Assembly (NCBI GenBank): GCA_023430775.1
Contig: JAEYYY010000151.1
Location: forward strand, 1-64,000
DNA: 64,000 bases
Source of the DNA: Pseudomonadota bacterium
GTDB taxonomy: Bacteria; Myxococcota_A; Polyangia; Haliangiales; Haliangiaceae
Reading direction: 5' to 3'
Positions 17,660-25,331 of the stretch are shown here, in pieces. The notes below the pieces were generated by a model. That model had not been told where the DNA came from, did no database searches, and saw nothing but the letters and a program-made list of their open reading frames with translations. Each line of letters begins with the position of its first letter. Positions within the stretch are counted from its first letter, which is position 1. Made by a program: the position numbers and the translations under genes.

Positions 17660-19624
17660 TCACTTGCGGGGGTCGAAGCCCTCTTTGAGGCAGATCTGGG
17701 CGAACCGATCTTCCTTGAGGTACCCGGCGAAGATGCTCTTCGCGCGCGGGAAGTTCCGCGCCCGGCAAGCAGCGAGATAGGCCTTCTGGGCCACGCTGGC
17801 CTTGCAGCGCAGCACCTGCTCGAAGTGAGTGAGCGCCGCGGCGTAGCCGCCGCCTGTCATCGCGGCGTCGCCCTTGCCCTCGGTCTCGGCGAGCGCGGCG
17901 GCATCGCTACACGGGTTCGGCGGCGGAGTGGTATCCGGCTTCTTGACGCAGCGGGTGCCCTCGCAACGGTAGCCGTCGCCGCACGCGGGATCGCAGGTCC
18001 GCGGCGGGTTGGTCACCACGGCGACGTCGGTGCAGCGCGGCGCCTTGGTGCGCGACTCGTCGGCGATATCCTTGCCGTACTTCTGCTCGATGGTGCGCAG
18101 CTTGGCGTTGAACTTGCTGCAGTCCCTGGTCAGCGTCTTGAGGTCGGCGACGTTGCTCTGGATCAGCGGCACCTTCTTGATTTCGTAGAGCTTCTTCGCC
18201 TCGTTGCTGTACACCGAGCGCTGCGGAATCTCGTCGATCGCCGCGGCGGCCTTCTTGAGATCCGGGTCCTTGCCCTTGAGCGCGTCCTCGACCGCGCGGA
18301 ACTTCACCTCGTTGCGCGCCTCTTCGCTGGCGCGTTTGACGAAGACGGTACCGTCGGGGTGCTTGAGGTTCTCGAGCAGGTGGCCACACTCCTCGAGGTC
18401 TTTCCACTTGCGGTCGTTGGCGTTGTCGTCGCAGCGCGCGAGCAGCTTCTTGATCTCGTCGGTGGCGGCGACTGCCGTGGAGCCACTGTCGGGAACGATC
18501 GCTTCCGCCGCATCCGGCGGAGTGTTGGCGACGACATCGCCCGCGTCCGGCGTCTTGACGATGTTCCCGTTCGGGCCGGTGCCACTGCCGCCACCGCCGC
18601 TATCCGACGGGCCGCGGGTCAGCCAGAACACCAGCACGCCGCCGAGCACCAGCACGCCGAGCAGGATCGCGACCAGCAGGCCCTTCTTGCCGCCGGCCTC
18701 GGGGACGTCCGTGATCACCGCGTCGCGCGCGAACACGAAGTCTTCGCCGGGCTCGACGAAGCGCAGCCGGACGTGACCGAGATCGATGACGTCGCCACGC
18801 CGCAGCTCGACCTTGCTGTAGTCGTTGCCGTTGACCCGCACGCCGTTCGACGACTGCAGATCGCTGATCGTGTAGCGCGAGGTATCGGGCTCGCGAACCA
18901 CCTTGGCGTGGTTGCGGCTGATCGATCGATGGTTGATGACGAGATCGTTCTCGTCGGTGCGCCCGATGATCATCTGCGGGCGCGACAGCTCGAACTCCTT
19001 GCCGGCGAAGTTCGACGACAGCACCACCAGCTTGCCGTGGCCCGTCTGCTGCGGGATCGCGGCGGCGATCAGCTCGGGGCGAGCGAGCGGCCGGCCCGTC
19101 GCCGGGTCGGTGTCGGCCATCGCGACGAGCGTGCGGTTCGGGTTGCCGGTGACCTGGACGGCAGGCTGCGAGCCGGTGCCCTGTGCGACTGCCGCCGGAG
19201 TGGCGGCCGGCGTCGCCGGAATCGCCATCGGCGCGGTCGGTGCCGGAGCGACGGCGGCGATCACGTCGGTGGGAGCAGCGCCGGCATCGACGCGCTCGAT
19301 CGGCATCGTCCGCGCATCGTCGACCTGCTCGACACCCTCGGCCTTGAGGTAGAGCTTGTAGTCGCCGATCTGCACCTGATCGCTGACGCGCAGGTTGACG
19401 CGCTCCGCGATCCGCGCGTTGTTGACGCGAATGCCGTTGTAGCTACCGAGGTCCTCGATCTGGACCTCGCCGTTGTTCCGCAGGATGCGGGCATGACGGC
19501 GCGACACGTTCCGCTCGGTGAGACGGATCGTGTTTCCTTCTTTGCGTCCGATCGTGATCTCGTCGCGGATCAGAGGGACGACTGTCGTCTTCCCCTCGTC
19601 ATCCTGGATCACCAGCTTGAACAT
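17660..19624 (-). CDS. Double FHA-domain membrane protein
   Basis: A 654-residue protein with two forkhead-associated domains that bind phosphothreonine. Domain 1 (~residues 1-93) has ITIGRKEGNTIRL, VSRRHARI and LGSYNGIRVNN. Domain 2 (~residues 195-285) has IIGRTDENDLVINHRSISRN, with SRNHAKVV and SSNGVRVNG. An Ala/Pro linker lies between them. A transmembrane helix follows (KKGLLVAILLGVLVLGGVL, ~residue 305-330), then a periplasmic helical, TPR-like C-terminal region with a Cys-rich EGF-like insert (CDPACGDGYRCEGTRC). It probably couples Ser/Thr kinase signalling to the envelope. It is transcribed alone, ahead of the OmpA gene (93-bp gap). Confidence 0.85.
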   Translation of the reverse strand: MFKLVIQDDEGKTTVVPLIRDEITIGRKEGNTIRLTERNVSRRHARILRNNGEVQIEDLGSYNGIRVNNARIAERVNLRVSDQVQIGDYKLYLKAEGVEQVDDARTMPIERVDAGAAPTDVIAAVAPAPTAPMAIPATPAATPAAVAQGTGSQPAVQVTGNPNRTLVAMADTDPATGRPLARPELIAAAIPQQTGHGKLVVLSSNFAGKEFELSRPQMIIGRTDENDLVINHRSISRNHAKVVREPDTSRYTISDLQSSNGVRVNGNDYSKVELRRGDVIDLGHVRLRFVEPGEDFVFARDAVITDVPEAGGKKGLLVAILLGVLVLGGVLVFWLTRGPSDSGGGGSGTGPNGNIVKTPDAGDVVANTPPDAAEAIVPDSGSTAVAATDEIKKLLARCDDNANDRKWKDLEECGHLLENLKHPDGTVFVKRASEEARNEVKFRAVEDALKGKDPDLKKAAAAIDEIPQRSVYSNEAKKLYEIKKVPLIQSNVADLKTLTRDCSKFNAKLRTIEQKYGKDIADESRTKAPRCTDVAVVTNPPRTCDPACGDGYRCEGTRCVKKPDTTPPPNPCSDAAALAETEGKGDAAMTGGGYAAALTHFEQVLRCKASVAQKAYLAACRARNFPRAKSIFAGYLKEDRFAQICLKEGFDPRK

Positions 19625-19745
19625 CAGGTTGCGCCCTTGCTTATGCCCGCTCGTGCCGTCGAGTTCAGGGAGAACACCAACGTCTTATTCGTTGTACCAG
19701 TCCAAGCTCGAGCAAAACAACCGAAGGACTTTTCTTTCCCGACAC

Positions 19746-21026
19746 TCACTTGCTTCCCCGCAGTGACTGACGAGCCAGCTTTACAGCAGCTGCTAGTTGT
19801 GGATCGTCCTCGTCTTCGGCGTCGTCGATTGTGGCATCAGTTCCCGACCCGGCGCCACTACCGCTTCCATTGTCCCGGCTCGCTCCCACGACGATCTCCT
19901 CGGGAGCAAAGTCGTCGACCTTGACGTCGGGGAGCAGACCCTTTGATTCCAACGAGTTGCCCTTCGGCGTGTAGTACCTCGCCGTGGTCAGCTTGAGGCC
20001 GGCGCCGTCGGTCAGATCGAAGAAGGTCTGGACCGTGCCCTTGCCGAACGTCTGGGTCCCGACCAGCTTCGCGCGTCCGTGATCGCGCAGTGCGGCGGCG
20101 AGGATCTCCGAGGCCGACGCGGTGCCGCGATCGACCAGGATGATGATCGGGACCGCCGTCGCGGGACCACCCTTGTGTGCGGTCTGCGTCTCGACGCTAC
20201 CGGCGCGGCCACGGATCGTGACGATGGTTCCGGAATCGAGGAACAGGTCGGCGACCGCGATCGATTGATCGACCAGCCCGCCCGGGTCGCCGCGAAGATC
20301 GAGGATCAGCGAGCCGAGCGCGTCCTTCTGCTTGAGCGAGGCGAGCGCCGCGGCAGTGTCGGTGGAGGTCGCCTCGGCGAACCGCGAGATCTGGAGGTAG
20401 CCGATGCGCGGCTCGATCACCTTGTGACTGACCGTCGGCAACTTGACCTGCTGGCGAACCAGGGTGAACGGCCGCGCGTCCTTCCAGCCGGCGCGCAGCA
20501 CGCTGATCGTGATGCGCGTGCCCGAGGCACCGCGAAGCTTGGCTTCCCACGCGGTCGCGTTCGCGAGCTCCTTGCCGGCCTCGGCCGTCGGCTGACCACC
20601 AACGGCGACGACGCGATCATCGGGATGCAGCCCGGCCATGTCGGCGGGCGAGCGCAACACCACGGTCTCGATCGTCGGGTACGGCGGCATCCCGGGCTTG
20701 GTCTCGTCGAGGGTGCCCGGCGACAGCGTGATACCGACACCGCCGAACTCGCCCTCGGTGTCCTGCCGGAGGTTCTTGTAGCGGTTCGGCGGCAAGAACG
20801 TCGAGTACTGATCGAGGTTGTGCAGCATGCCGCGCGCGGCGTTGTAGATCAGCACCTTCTCGTCGACGGGATCGACGTATGACGTCTGCACCGTGGCGAG
20901 CGCTTGCGCGAACGCATCGAGCGTCTTGAAGCGCGCGACATCGCGCGGCGGCACGGCCCACGCGGCGATCGCAGTAGCGAGCGTTGCTCCGGCAACGAAC
21001 GACGCCGCATGTGTTGCCCTCGACAA
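19746..21026 (-). CDS. S41-family carboxy-terminal processing protease
   Basis: A 426-residue periplasmic serine protease. It has an N-terminal signal or anchor helix (FVAGATLATAIAAWAV). The N-terminal helical part is typical of CtpA (DQYSTFLPPNRYKNL), then a PDZ domain (~residues 100-185, GEFGGVGITLS, HPDDRVVAVGGQPT), then the S41 core: LILDLRGDPGGLVDQSI, the nucleophile Ser in DRGTASASEIL and the general-base Lys in TQTFGKGTVQTF. The catalytic pair is intact. It trims or degrades periplasmic proteins, often peptidoglycan hydrolases. It is the last gene of the ftsE-ftsX-envC-like operon (12 bp after the M23 gene), a frequent arrangement that implies control of septal hydrolysis. Confidence 0.9.
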   Translation of the reverse strand: MSRATHAASFVAGATLATAIAAWAVPPRDVARFKTLDAFAQALATVQTSYVDPVDEKVLIYNAARGMLHNLDQYSTFLPPNRYKNLRQDTEGEFGGVGITLSPGTLDETKPGMPPYPTIETVVLRSPADMAGLHPDDRVVAVGGQPTAEAGKELANATAWEAKLRGASGTRITISVLRAGWKDARPFTLVRQQVKLPTVSHKVIEPRIGYLQISRFAEATSTDTAAALASLKQKDALGSLILDLRGDPGGLVDQSIAVADLFLDSGTIVTIRGRAGSVETQTAHKGGPATAVPIIILVDRGTASASEILAAALRDHGRAKLVGTQTFGKGTVQTFFDLTDGAGLKLTTARYYTPKGNSLESKGLLPDVKVDDFAPEEIVVGASRDNGSGSGAGSGTDATIDDAEDEDDPQLAAAVKLARQSLRGSK

Positions 21027-21038
21027 GCGCCGTGAATC

Positions 21039-21896
21039 TTAGCGCGACTTCTTCGGCGGATCTTCGAGCAGCGGCTCCGGATCGATCGGCATTCCACCCG
21101 GAGACAGCTTCACCCGGACCTCGAGGTAGACGCGCTGGCGCGCCGCCCGCCCGATCCGATCGCCGCGCTGGACTTTTGCCCCGACGGGAACGACGAGATC
21201 CGCGAGCTTCGCGACCACCGTGAAGTAGTCGCCGTGATCGATGACGATGCCCTCGTCGAGACCGCGGATGATGCCGGCGTAACGGACGATACCGTCGCCG
21301 GGCGCGATGACGTCGGTGCGAGCCTCGACGTCGAGGTCGATGCCGCGCCGCGACAGGGTGGCCTTCGACTTGTCGTGAACGAGCGTCCCGAACTTGCGGA
21401 TGATCGAGCCGCGCGCCGGCCGGGTGACCGCGGTGGGCAGCGCGACCGAGGACAGCTTCGCGGTCTCCTCGGCGACCCGCGCCTGGGCGGCTGCGAGGTG
21501 CGCGGCCTCGTCGGCGAGCAGCGTGCGCTCGGCGCGATCGCGCGACAGCAGCAGCTGCGCGGCGGCCCGGCGCCGGATCGTGGTCATGTCACCGCGCGAC
21601 GGGCGGGCGTCGCGGATCAGGCGATAGGCGGCGTGCATCCGGCGCGCGCGCACCTGATCGGCCTCGGCGAGCTTGCTCTTCACGGTGGTCAGCGCGCGAT
21701 CGATCGAGTCCGCCTCGCCCGCGAGCTGCGTCGCCAGTGCCGGCCGCGGATCGACCGGAGCCCGGCGCTTGCGCTCCGCCCGCGCGGTGGCGACCAGCGC
21801 GACCAGCGTGAACGCGAGAGCGAGCGCCCACCGGATCCGCCAGGTCGTGGCGGTGAACAGGGTCACGGTTTCGGCCTGATCGTCCGGAGGGGCCAT
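21039..21896 (-). CDS. EnvC-like protein: coiled coil plus degenerate LytM (M23) domain
   Basis: A 285-residue protein with one N-terminal membrane helix or signal (ALALAFTLVALVATARA), a coiled-coil region (~residues 45-150) and a C-terminal LytM domain. The zinc ligands are missing: the usual HxGxD is RRGID, and the final HxH is replaced by VYLEVR. It is therefore not expected to cut peptidoglycan itself. In Escherichia coli, EnvC has the same features: it is recruited by FtsX through its coiled coil and activates amidases. Its place directly after ftsX supports this role. The start at 21896 lies within the end of the small ORF 21863-22027. Confidence 0.85.
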   Translation of the reverse strand: MAPPDDQAETVTLFTATTWRIRWALALAFTLVALVATARAERKRRAPVDPRPALATQLAGEADSIDRALTTVKSKLAEADQVRARRMHAAYRLIRDARPSRGDMTTIRRRAAAQLLLSRDRAERTLLADEAAHLAAAQARVAEETAKLSSVALPTAVTRPARGSIIRKFGTLVHDKSKATLSRRGIDLDVEARTDVIAPGDGIVRYAGIIRGLDEGIVIDHGDYFTVVAKLADLVVPVGAKVQRGDRIGRAARQRVYLEVRVKLSPGGMPIDPEPLLEDPPKKSR

Positions 21897-22027
21897 CGAT
21901 ACCTTTCACGCCAGCTGCGGGCCGGCGGAGGAGCAGGTGGATCGTCGTCGCTGGGTTCCGGCCTCGGCTCGTCGTCGACGTAGCGGAACTTCGAGACCAT
22001 CTGGGTGATCAGTCGCGCGCGCCACAT
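21863..22027 (-). CDS. Small proline/aspartate-rich ORF between ftsX and the envC-like gene
   Basis: A 54-residue ORF whose ATG (22027) directly follows the ftsX stop (TAG at 22028-22030). It overlaps the start of the EnvC-like gene by 34 bases in another frame. It begins MWRARLITQMVSKFRYVDDE and continues with a Pro/Asp-rich stretch (PRPEPSDDDPPAPPP) and an Arg-rich end. It shares a pattern of basic start, KF/KSF plus aromatic-acidic residues, then PEP and Pro with the other small ORF of this operon (22924-23100). There is no signal peptide, so it would be cytoplasmic or membrane-associated. Function unknown; it could be a translational-coupling leader. Confidence 0.45.
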   Translation of the reverse strand: MWRARLITQMVSKFRYVDDEPRPEPSDDDPPAPPPARSWRERYRWPLRTIRPKP

Positions 22028-22927
22028 CTATGCGGTGGCCCGGGTCCGCGCCACGCCCGCCAGCCCACCGGCGACGAGGCCGATCGCGGCGGCGCCGGCG
22101 AGGAAGATCGTGACCATCGCACCGCTCGGCGCGACGACCTCGACCGGGATGTCCGAACCGTAGAGATGAAGCCCGACGACCAGCAGGCAGCAGGCGAGGA
22201 GCGCCGCGAGCAGGGCCTGCAGCGCACCGGCGACCGCGGTCGGGATGACGAGGAAGCTGCTGCCGCCGCCGAGCAGCTCGACGACCTGCCACTCGGAGTG
22301 ACGGCCGTGGCGAACCTCCTCGTGACGAACGCGCAGCGAGCCGAGTGCGGTCAGCAGCGCGAGCCCGGCGAACAGCGCCGCCGCGATCCAGGCGACCGCG
22401 CGCACCGTGCCGAGCACCCGGGCCTTGGTGTGCTCCTCGGACGAATCCTCGACGACGACCTCGGAGACGCCCGAGGCCCCGCGCAGCTCGCGCACGATCG
22501 GGCTCATCGCCACGACGTCGCGAACGCCCGGCGCGAGCGTGACCTCGACCGACGCCGGCAACGCCTCGACGTCGACCCCCTCGAGCATCGCGGCACCGGA
22601 GCCTAGCGAGGCGACGAGCCGGCGCGCGGATTCCTGCGGCGTCACCAGCTCGACCTTGTCGATGCCGGCCAGACCTCGCAGCTGATCGACCAGCGCGTGC
22701 GCGCGCGCATCGGAGACACCCTCGCCGAGATAGACGACAAGCCCGGCGCGGGTTCCCGCGGTGGTCTCGGTGGCGACCACGCGATCGATCGTCAGCGCCG
22801 TCACCGCCGCGATGCCGACGGCGAGCAGCGCGCAGGTCAGCGCGAGCGTCGTCCACAGCGCGGCGCGCGGCCGCTCGGTCGCGATCCGACCGCTGCGGCG
22901 CAACGCGGAAGCGAGACGCGCGATCAC
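22028..22927 (-). CDS. ftsX: Cell division protein FtsX (ABC transporter-like permease)
   Basis: A 299-residue FtsX homolog with the expected four transmembrane helices (about residues 22-45, 170-192, 218-240 and 262-288). The large periplasmic domain between helices 1 and 2 contains VYLGEGVSDARAHALVDQLR and LPASVEVTLAPGVRDV; FtsX ECD proteins read V(F/Y)L...A..L...L. The cytoplasmic coupling segment is RHEEVRHGRHSEWQVVELLG. FtsX transmits FtsE ATPase cycles to EnvC-type activators in the periplasm. The GTG at 22927 overlaps the upstream small ORF stop (GTGA). Confidence 0.9.
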   Translation of the reverse strand: MIARLASALRRSGRIATERPRAALWTTLALTCALLAVGIAAVTALTIDRVVATETTAGTRAGLVVYLGEGVSDARAHALVDQLRGLAGIDKVELVTPQESARRLVASLGSGAAMLEGVDVEALPASVEVTLAPGVRDVVAMSPIVRELRGASGVSEVVVEDSSEEHTKARVLGTVRAVAWIAAALFAGLALLTALGSLRVRHEEVRHGRHSEWQVVELLGGGSSFLVIPTAVAGALQALLAALLACCLLVVGLHLYGSDIPVEVVAPSGAMVTIFLAGAAAIGLVAGGLAGVARTRATA

Positions 22928-23100
22928 GTCTCCTCGTCGTACCGGCGACCGTAGGGCCCGGTGAGGCGATCGAACACGGCCTCGGGCGGCGGGTCGGGCT
23001 CCGGCTCGATCGTCGCGTCGGTGAAGTCGAACGACTTGGCGGTGCGGCGCAGCTGGCGCGGGGCCATCACGCGCAACCGGCGCAGGGTCTTCATCCGCAT
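22924..23100 (-). CDS. Small protein between ftsE and ftsX
   Basis: A 58-residue ORF. The ATG at 23100 lies one base after the ftsE stop, and its own stop overlaps the ftsX GTG (GTGA), so translation of ftsE, this ORF and ftsX is probably coupled. The sequence is basic at the start (MRMKTLRRLRVMAPRQLRRT), then KSFDFTDATIEPEPDPPPEA and an acidic end. No membrane helix. I know no named family. Its fixed place in the FtsEX operon suggests a cytoplasmic adaptor or regulator of this complex. Confidence 0.6.
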   Translation of the reverse strand: MRMKTLRRLRVMAPRQLRRTAKSFDFTDATIEPEPDPPPEAVFDRLTGPYGRRYDEET

Positions 23101-23101
23101 G

Positions 23102-23926
23102 TCAGCCTCCTGCTCCACTCGCGGCCAGCGGGAACGGCAGCACGTTCGGGATCGCTTCCGCCGGAACATCGTCGACGGGGATCTCGATGGCCGCACCAGA
23201 CTCGAACGCCGGGATCGATTCGACGGCGATCTCCGACAGCGGCCGGAGCAAGCCGTCGACGAGGCCCATCCGCTTCCAGCGATGGCGCTCGGCGAGGGAG
23301 AGCAGCGCCGCGTCACGGCCGAACACGATCACCGCGGCACCACGCGCGGCGGCGATCGCGAGCGCCGTGCACACCAGCTCGGCGCCGGCGGCATCCTGCA
23401 TGCTCGTCGGATGGTCGGCGATCACGAGCTCGGGCTCGCGCACCATCGCGCGCGCGACGGCGACGCGTTGCCGCGCGGCCATCGACAGCTGATCGATCGG
23501 TAGCTGCGCTTCTTCCTCGAGCCCGAGCTGGCAGAGGATGCGATCGGCCTGCAGCGTCGACGCGGCACGCGGCACGCCATCGATCTCGAGCGGGAGCACC
23601 ACGTTCAATTGCGCGGTGCGGTCGTCCAGCAGGCACAGGTCCTGGGGAATGATGCCGATGCGGCGACGGATCAGCCGCAGCGACGAGCGCCGCAGCTTGC
23701 TGACATCGCGTCCGAGCACCTCGATGCGACCGCCGGAGAGATCGCATTCGCCGAGTGCCGCCGCGACCAGCCGCGAGGTGCCGACGCCGGCTGCACCGAC
23801 GACGAGCACCACCTCACCGGCGGGGATTCCGAGGCTCCCCCCACGCACCAGAGGTGTCCCACCGCGCGGGTGGTCCAGCGTGACATCGACCAGATCGATC
23901 ACGTGATTTGTCCCGCTCATCGCCAT
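23102..23926 (-). CDS. ftsE: FtsE-like ABC ATPase with degenerate nucleotide-binding motifs
   Basis: A 274-residue protein with FtsE fold landmarks and operon position (next to ftsX), but with key motifs altered. Walker A reads GAAGVGTSR instead of GxxGxGK[ST], so the ATP-binding Lys is Thr. The Q-loop is kept (RIGIIPQDL). The signature reads [14 protein letters not shown] instead of LSGGE/QQR. Walker B with its catalytic residue reads [12 protein letters not shown], with His in place of Glu. The switch reads [11 protein letters not shown], with Arg in place of His. It should bind or hydrolyse ATP poorly or not at all. A C-terminal extension (~50 residues) is rich in Ile/Glu/Pro. An alternative ATG lies at 23920. 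Confidence 0.8.
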   Translation of the reverse strand: MAMSGTNHVIDLVDVTLDHPRGGTPLVRGGSLGIPAGEVVLVVGAAGVGTSRLVAAALGECDLSGGRIEVLGRDVSKLRRSSLRLIRRRIGIIPQDLCLLDDRTAQLNVVLPLEIDGVPRAASTLQADRILCQLGLEEEAQLPIDQLSMAARQRVAVARAMVREPELVIADHPTSMQDAAGAELVCTALAIAAARGAAVIVFGRDAALLSLAERHRWKRMGLVDGLLRPLSEIAVESIPAFESGAAIEIPVDDVPAEAIPNVLPFPLAASGAGG

Positions 23927-24009
23927 CGGTCGTAAACCCGTTCGATCGCGCGGGCAAAAAACCGGCGCAGCACGCCCGGCTCGTGCGAGGGTTTTCGTAC
24001 AGTCGCTGC

Positions 24010-24717
24010 ATGACCCGCGCCGGCATGATTTGGCTCGCGATGCTCGCGAGTTGTCGCGCCGGCGACACCGAGAAACGGATCGACGAACAGACGGCGCGCG
24101 TCGACGATCTCGATCTGCGGATCGGATCGATCGAGCGCCGCGGCGAGCTCGACTCGAAGAAGGTCGCGCAGGAGCTGCTCGCGAAGGGCAAGACCGCGGG
24201 CCTCGAAGGTCCGCCGGGTCCGCCGGGTCCACTCGGTCCGCCGGGTCCGCCGGGTCCGATCGGTCCCGGTGGAACGGGTCCCGCGGGCCCGGAAGGTCCG
24301 CGCGGCGCGAAGGGTGATCCGGGTCCGCCCGGTCCCGACGGTCCGCAGGGCGTGCAAGGGCTCCAGGGCCCGCAAGGTCTGCAAGGCCCACAAGGTCCGC
24401 AGGGCCCGAAAGGTCCGCCGGGTCCCGCCGCGGCGTACGGTCACAAGCAGGACATCCAGCGGCGCGAGGCGCGGATCTCCGTCGGTGCCGGCCTCGTCGC
24501 GACCGCGGTCGCGAGCTGCGAGAAGGCGAACGATCTGCTCGTCACCGGTGGCTGCTACGCCGATCCGCAATGGATGGCGCAGCTCGTGGCCACCCGCCCA
24601 CTCGCGATGACCGACAACACCGCCGCCGCGAGCTGGCGCTGCGACTACCGCAACACCTCGCCGTCCTCGACGATCGAGGTGGTCGCGGAGGCGTACTGCG
24701 TGCGCCCGCGCGAGTGA
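24010..24717 (+). CDS. Collagen-like lipoprotein
   Basis: A 235-residue protein. The start [18 protein letters not shown] has a lipobox with Cys ~15, then a short coiled coil ([20 protein letters not shown]) that could trimerise. From about residue 66 to 142 it has about 25 Gly-x-y triplets ([20 protein letters not shown] and so on) with one interruption of register (GPGGTGPAG). The C-terminal ~90 residues form a Cys-containing globular domain ([36 protein letters not shown]). It would form a lipid-anchored triple-helical stalk with a small head. It diverges from ftsE with an 83-bp shared promoter region. Confidence 0.85.
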   Translation: MTRAGMIWLAMLASCRAGDTEKRIDEQTARVDDLDLRIGSIERRGELDSKKVAQELLAKGKTAGLEGPPGPPGPLGPPGPPGPIGPGGTGPAGPEGPRGAKGDPGPPGPDGPQGVQGLQGPQGLQGPQGPQGPKGPPGPAAAYGHKQDIQRREARISVGAGLVATAVASCEKANDLLVTGGCYADPQWMAQLVATRPLAMTDNTAAASWRCDYRNTSPSSTIEVVAEAYCVRPRE

Positions 24718-25020
24718 TCAGCTACCCGTGAACACCATGTCGACTGCTGCGATGACATCGCCGCGGTGCGAGGCCACGGATGCGATCGACTTTCCGAGGC
24801 TCGATCCCGACACTGCTGACAGTAGCGGCACGAGCAAGACGTAATCGACACCCTTGATTGCCACAACCGGAGTTGCTCGATCGAGTGGTGCGAGGTACCG
24901 GTCGCGACGCATCACGGGGACGACCACACGGCTCGTCAGCTTCGACAATGCATCGGACTGGATATCGACCACCATCGGATAGATTCCTTCCGCATTCCTG
25001 TAGACGTCGAACTGCGCCAT
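24718..25020 (-). CDS. ccdB: CcdB-family toxin
   Basis: A 100-residue protein matching CcdB in length and pattern: MAQFDVYRNAEG at the start, YPMVVDIQSDALSKLTSRVV, VPVMRR, PVVAIKGVDYVLL and DVIAAVDMVFTGS at the end. CcdB poisons DNA gyrase; in the F-plasmid protein the final residues WGI are required. Here they are TGS, so the gyrase contact may differ or be lost. The start codon overlaps the stop of the antitoxin gene (shared base 25020), which supports a coupled pair. It ends one base from the convergent collagen-like gene. Confidence 0.85.
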   Translation of the reverse strand: MAQFDVYRNAEGIYPMVVDIQSDALSKLTSRVVVPVMRRDRYLAPLDRATPVVAIKGVDYVLLVPLLSAVSGSSLGKSIASVASHRGDVIAAVDMVFTGS

Positions 25021-25292
25021 CAGAACAGTCGCCGTCCATCGCCAAAGATGCCGTGCTCCGCGATGAAGCGGTTGTAATAGTCGATCGCTTCCTTGTTCTC
25101 GATTGCCCAGTTGGAACGCTCGCGCTCGACGATCGCCTGCTCGAGAGCGGCCTCGACGACCTCCGAGAGATTGAGCTCGAGCGCGCGTGCGCGCCGAACT
25201 AGATCCGTCCGCAAGGACAGGTTAGTTGGAGTCTTTGTCCGAGGGCGTCGCGCCTTGGAGGTCGGCTGTCTCGCGCGGCGAGTCTTGGCCAT
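25020..25292 (-). CDS. ccdA: CcdA-family antitoxin
   Basis: A 90-residue protein. The N-terminus is Lys/Arg-rich, followed by a ribbon-helix-helix segment (PTNLSLRTDLVRRARALELN) and the CcdA C-terminal toxin-binding region (WAIENKEAIDYYNRFIAEHG IFGD, written here in two parts). It represses its own operon and neutralises CcdB. The N-terminal basic extension is longer than in the F-plasmid protein. The pair is AT-richer than flanking genes, which suggests acquisition. Confidence 0.9.
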   Translation of the reverse strand: MAKTRRARQPTSKARRPRTKTPTNLSLRTDLVRRARALELNLSEVVEAALEQAIVERERSNWAIENKEAIDYYNRFIAEHGIFGDGRRLF

Positions 25293-25331
25293 ATGCGCAT
25301 TGTATGCGCACGGTCTGCCAACGGCGAGTCG

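Noticed and set aside
17825..19924. A ~699-codon plus-strand frame opposite the FHA gene
   Set aside because: Antisense shadow: low-complexity charged sequence, no start signal, and the minus-strand FHA motifs are unmistakable.
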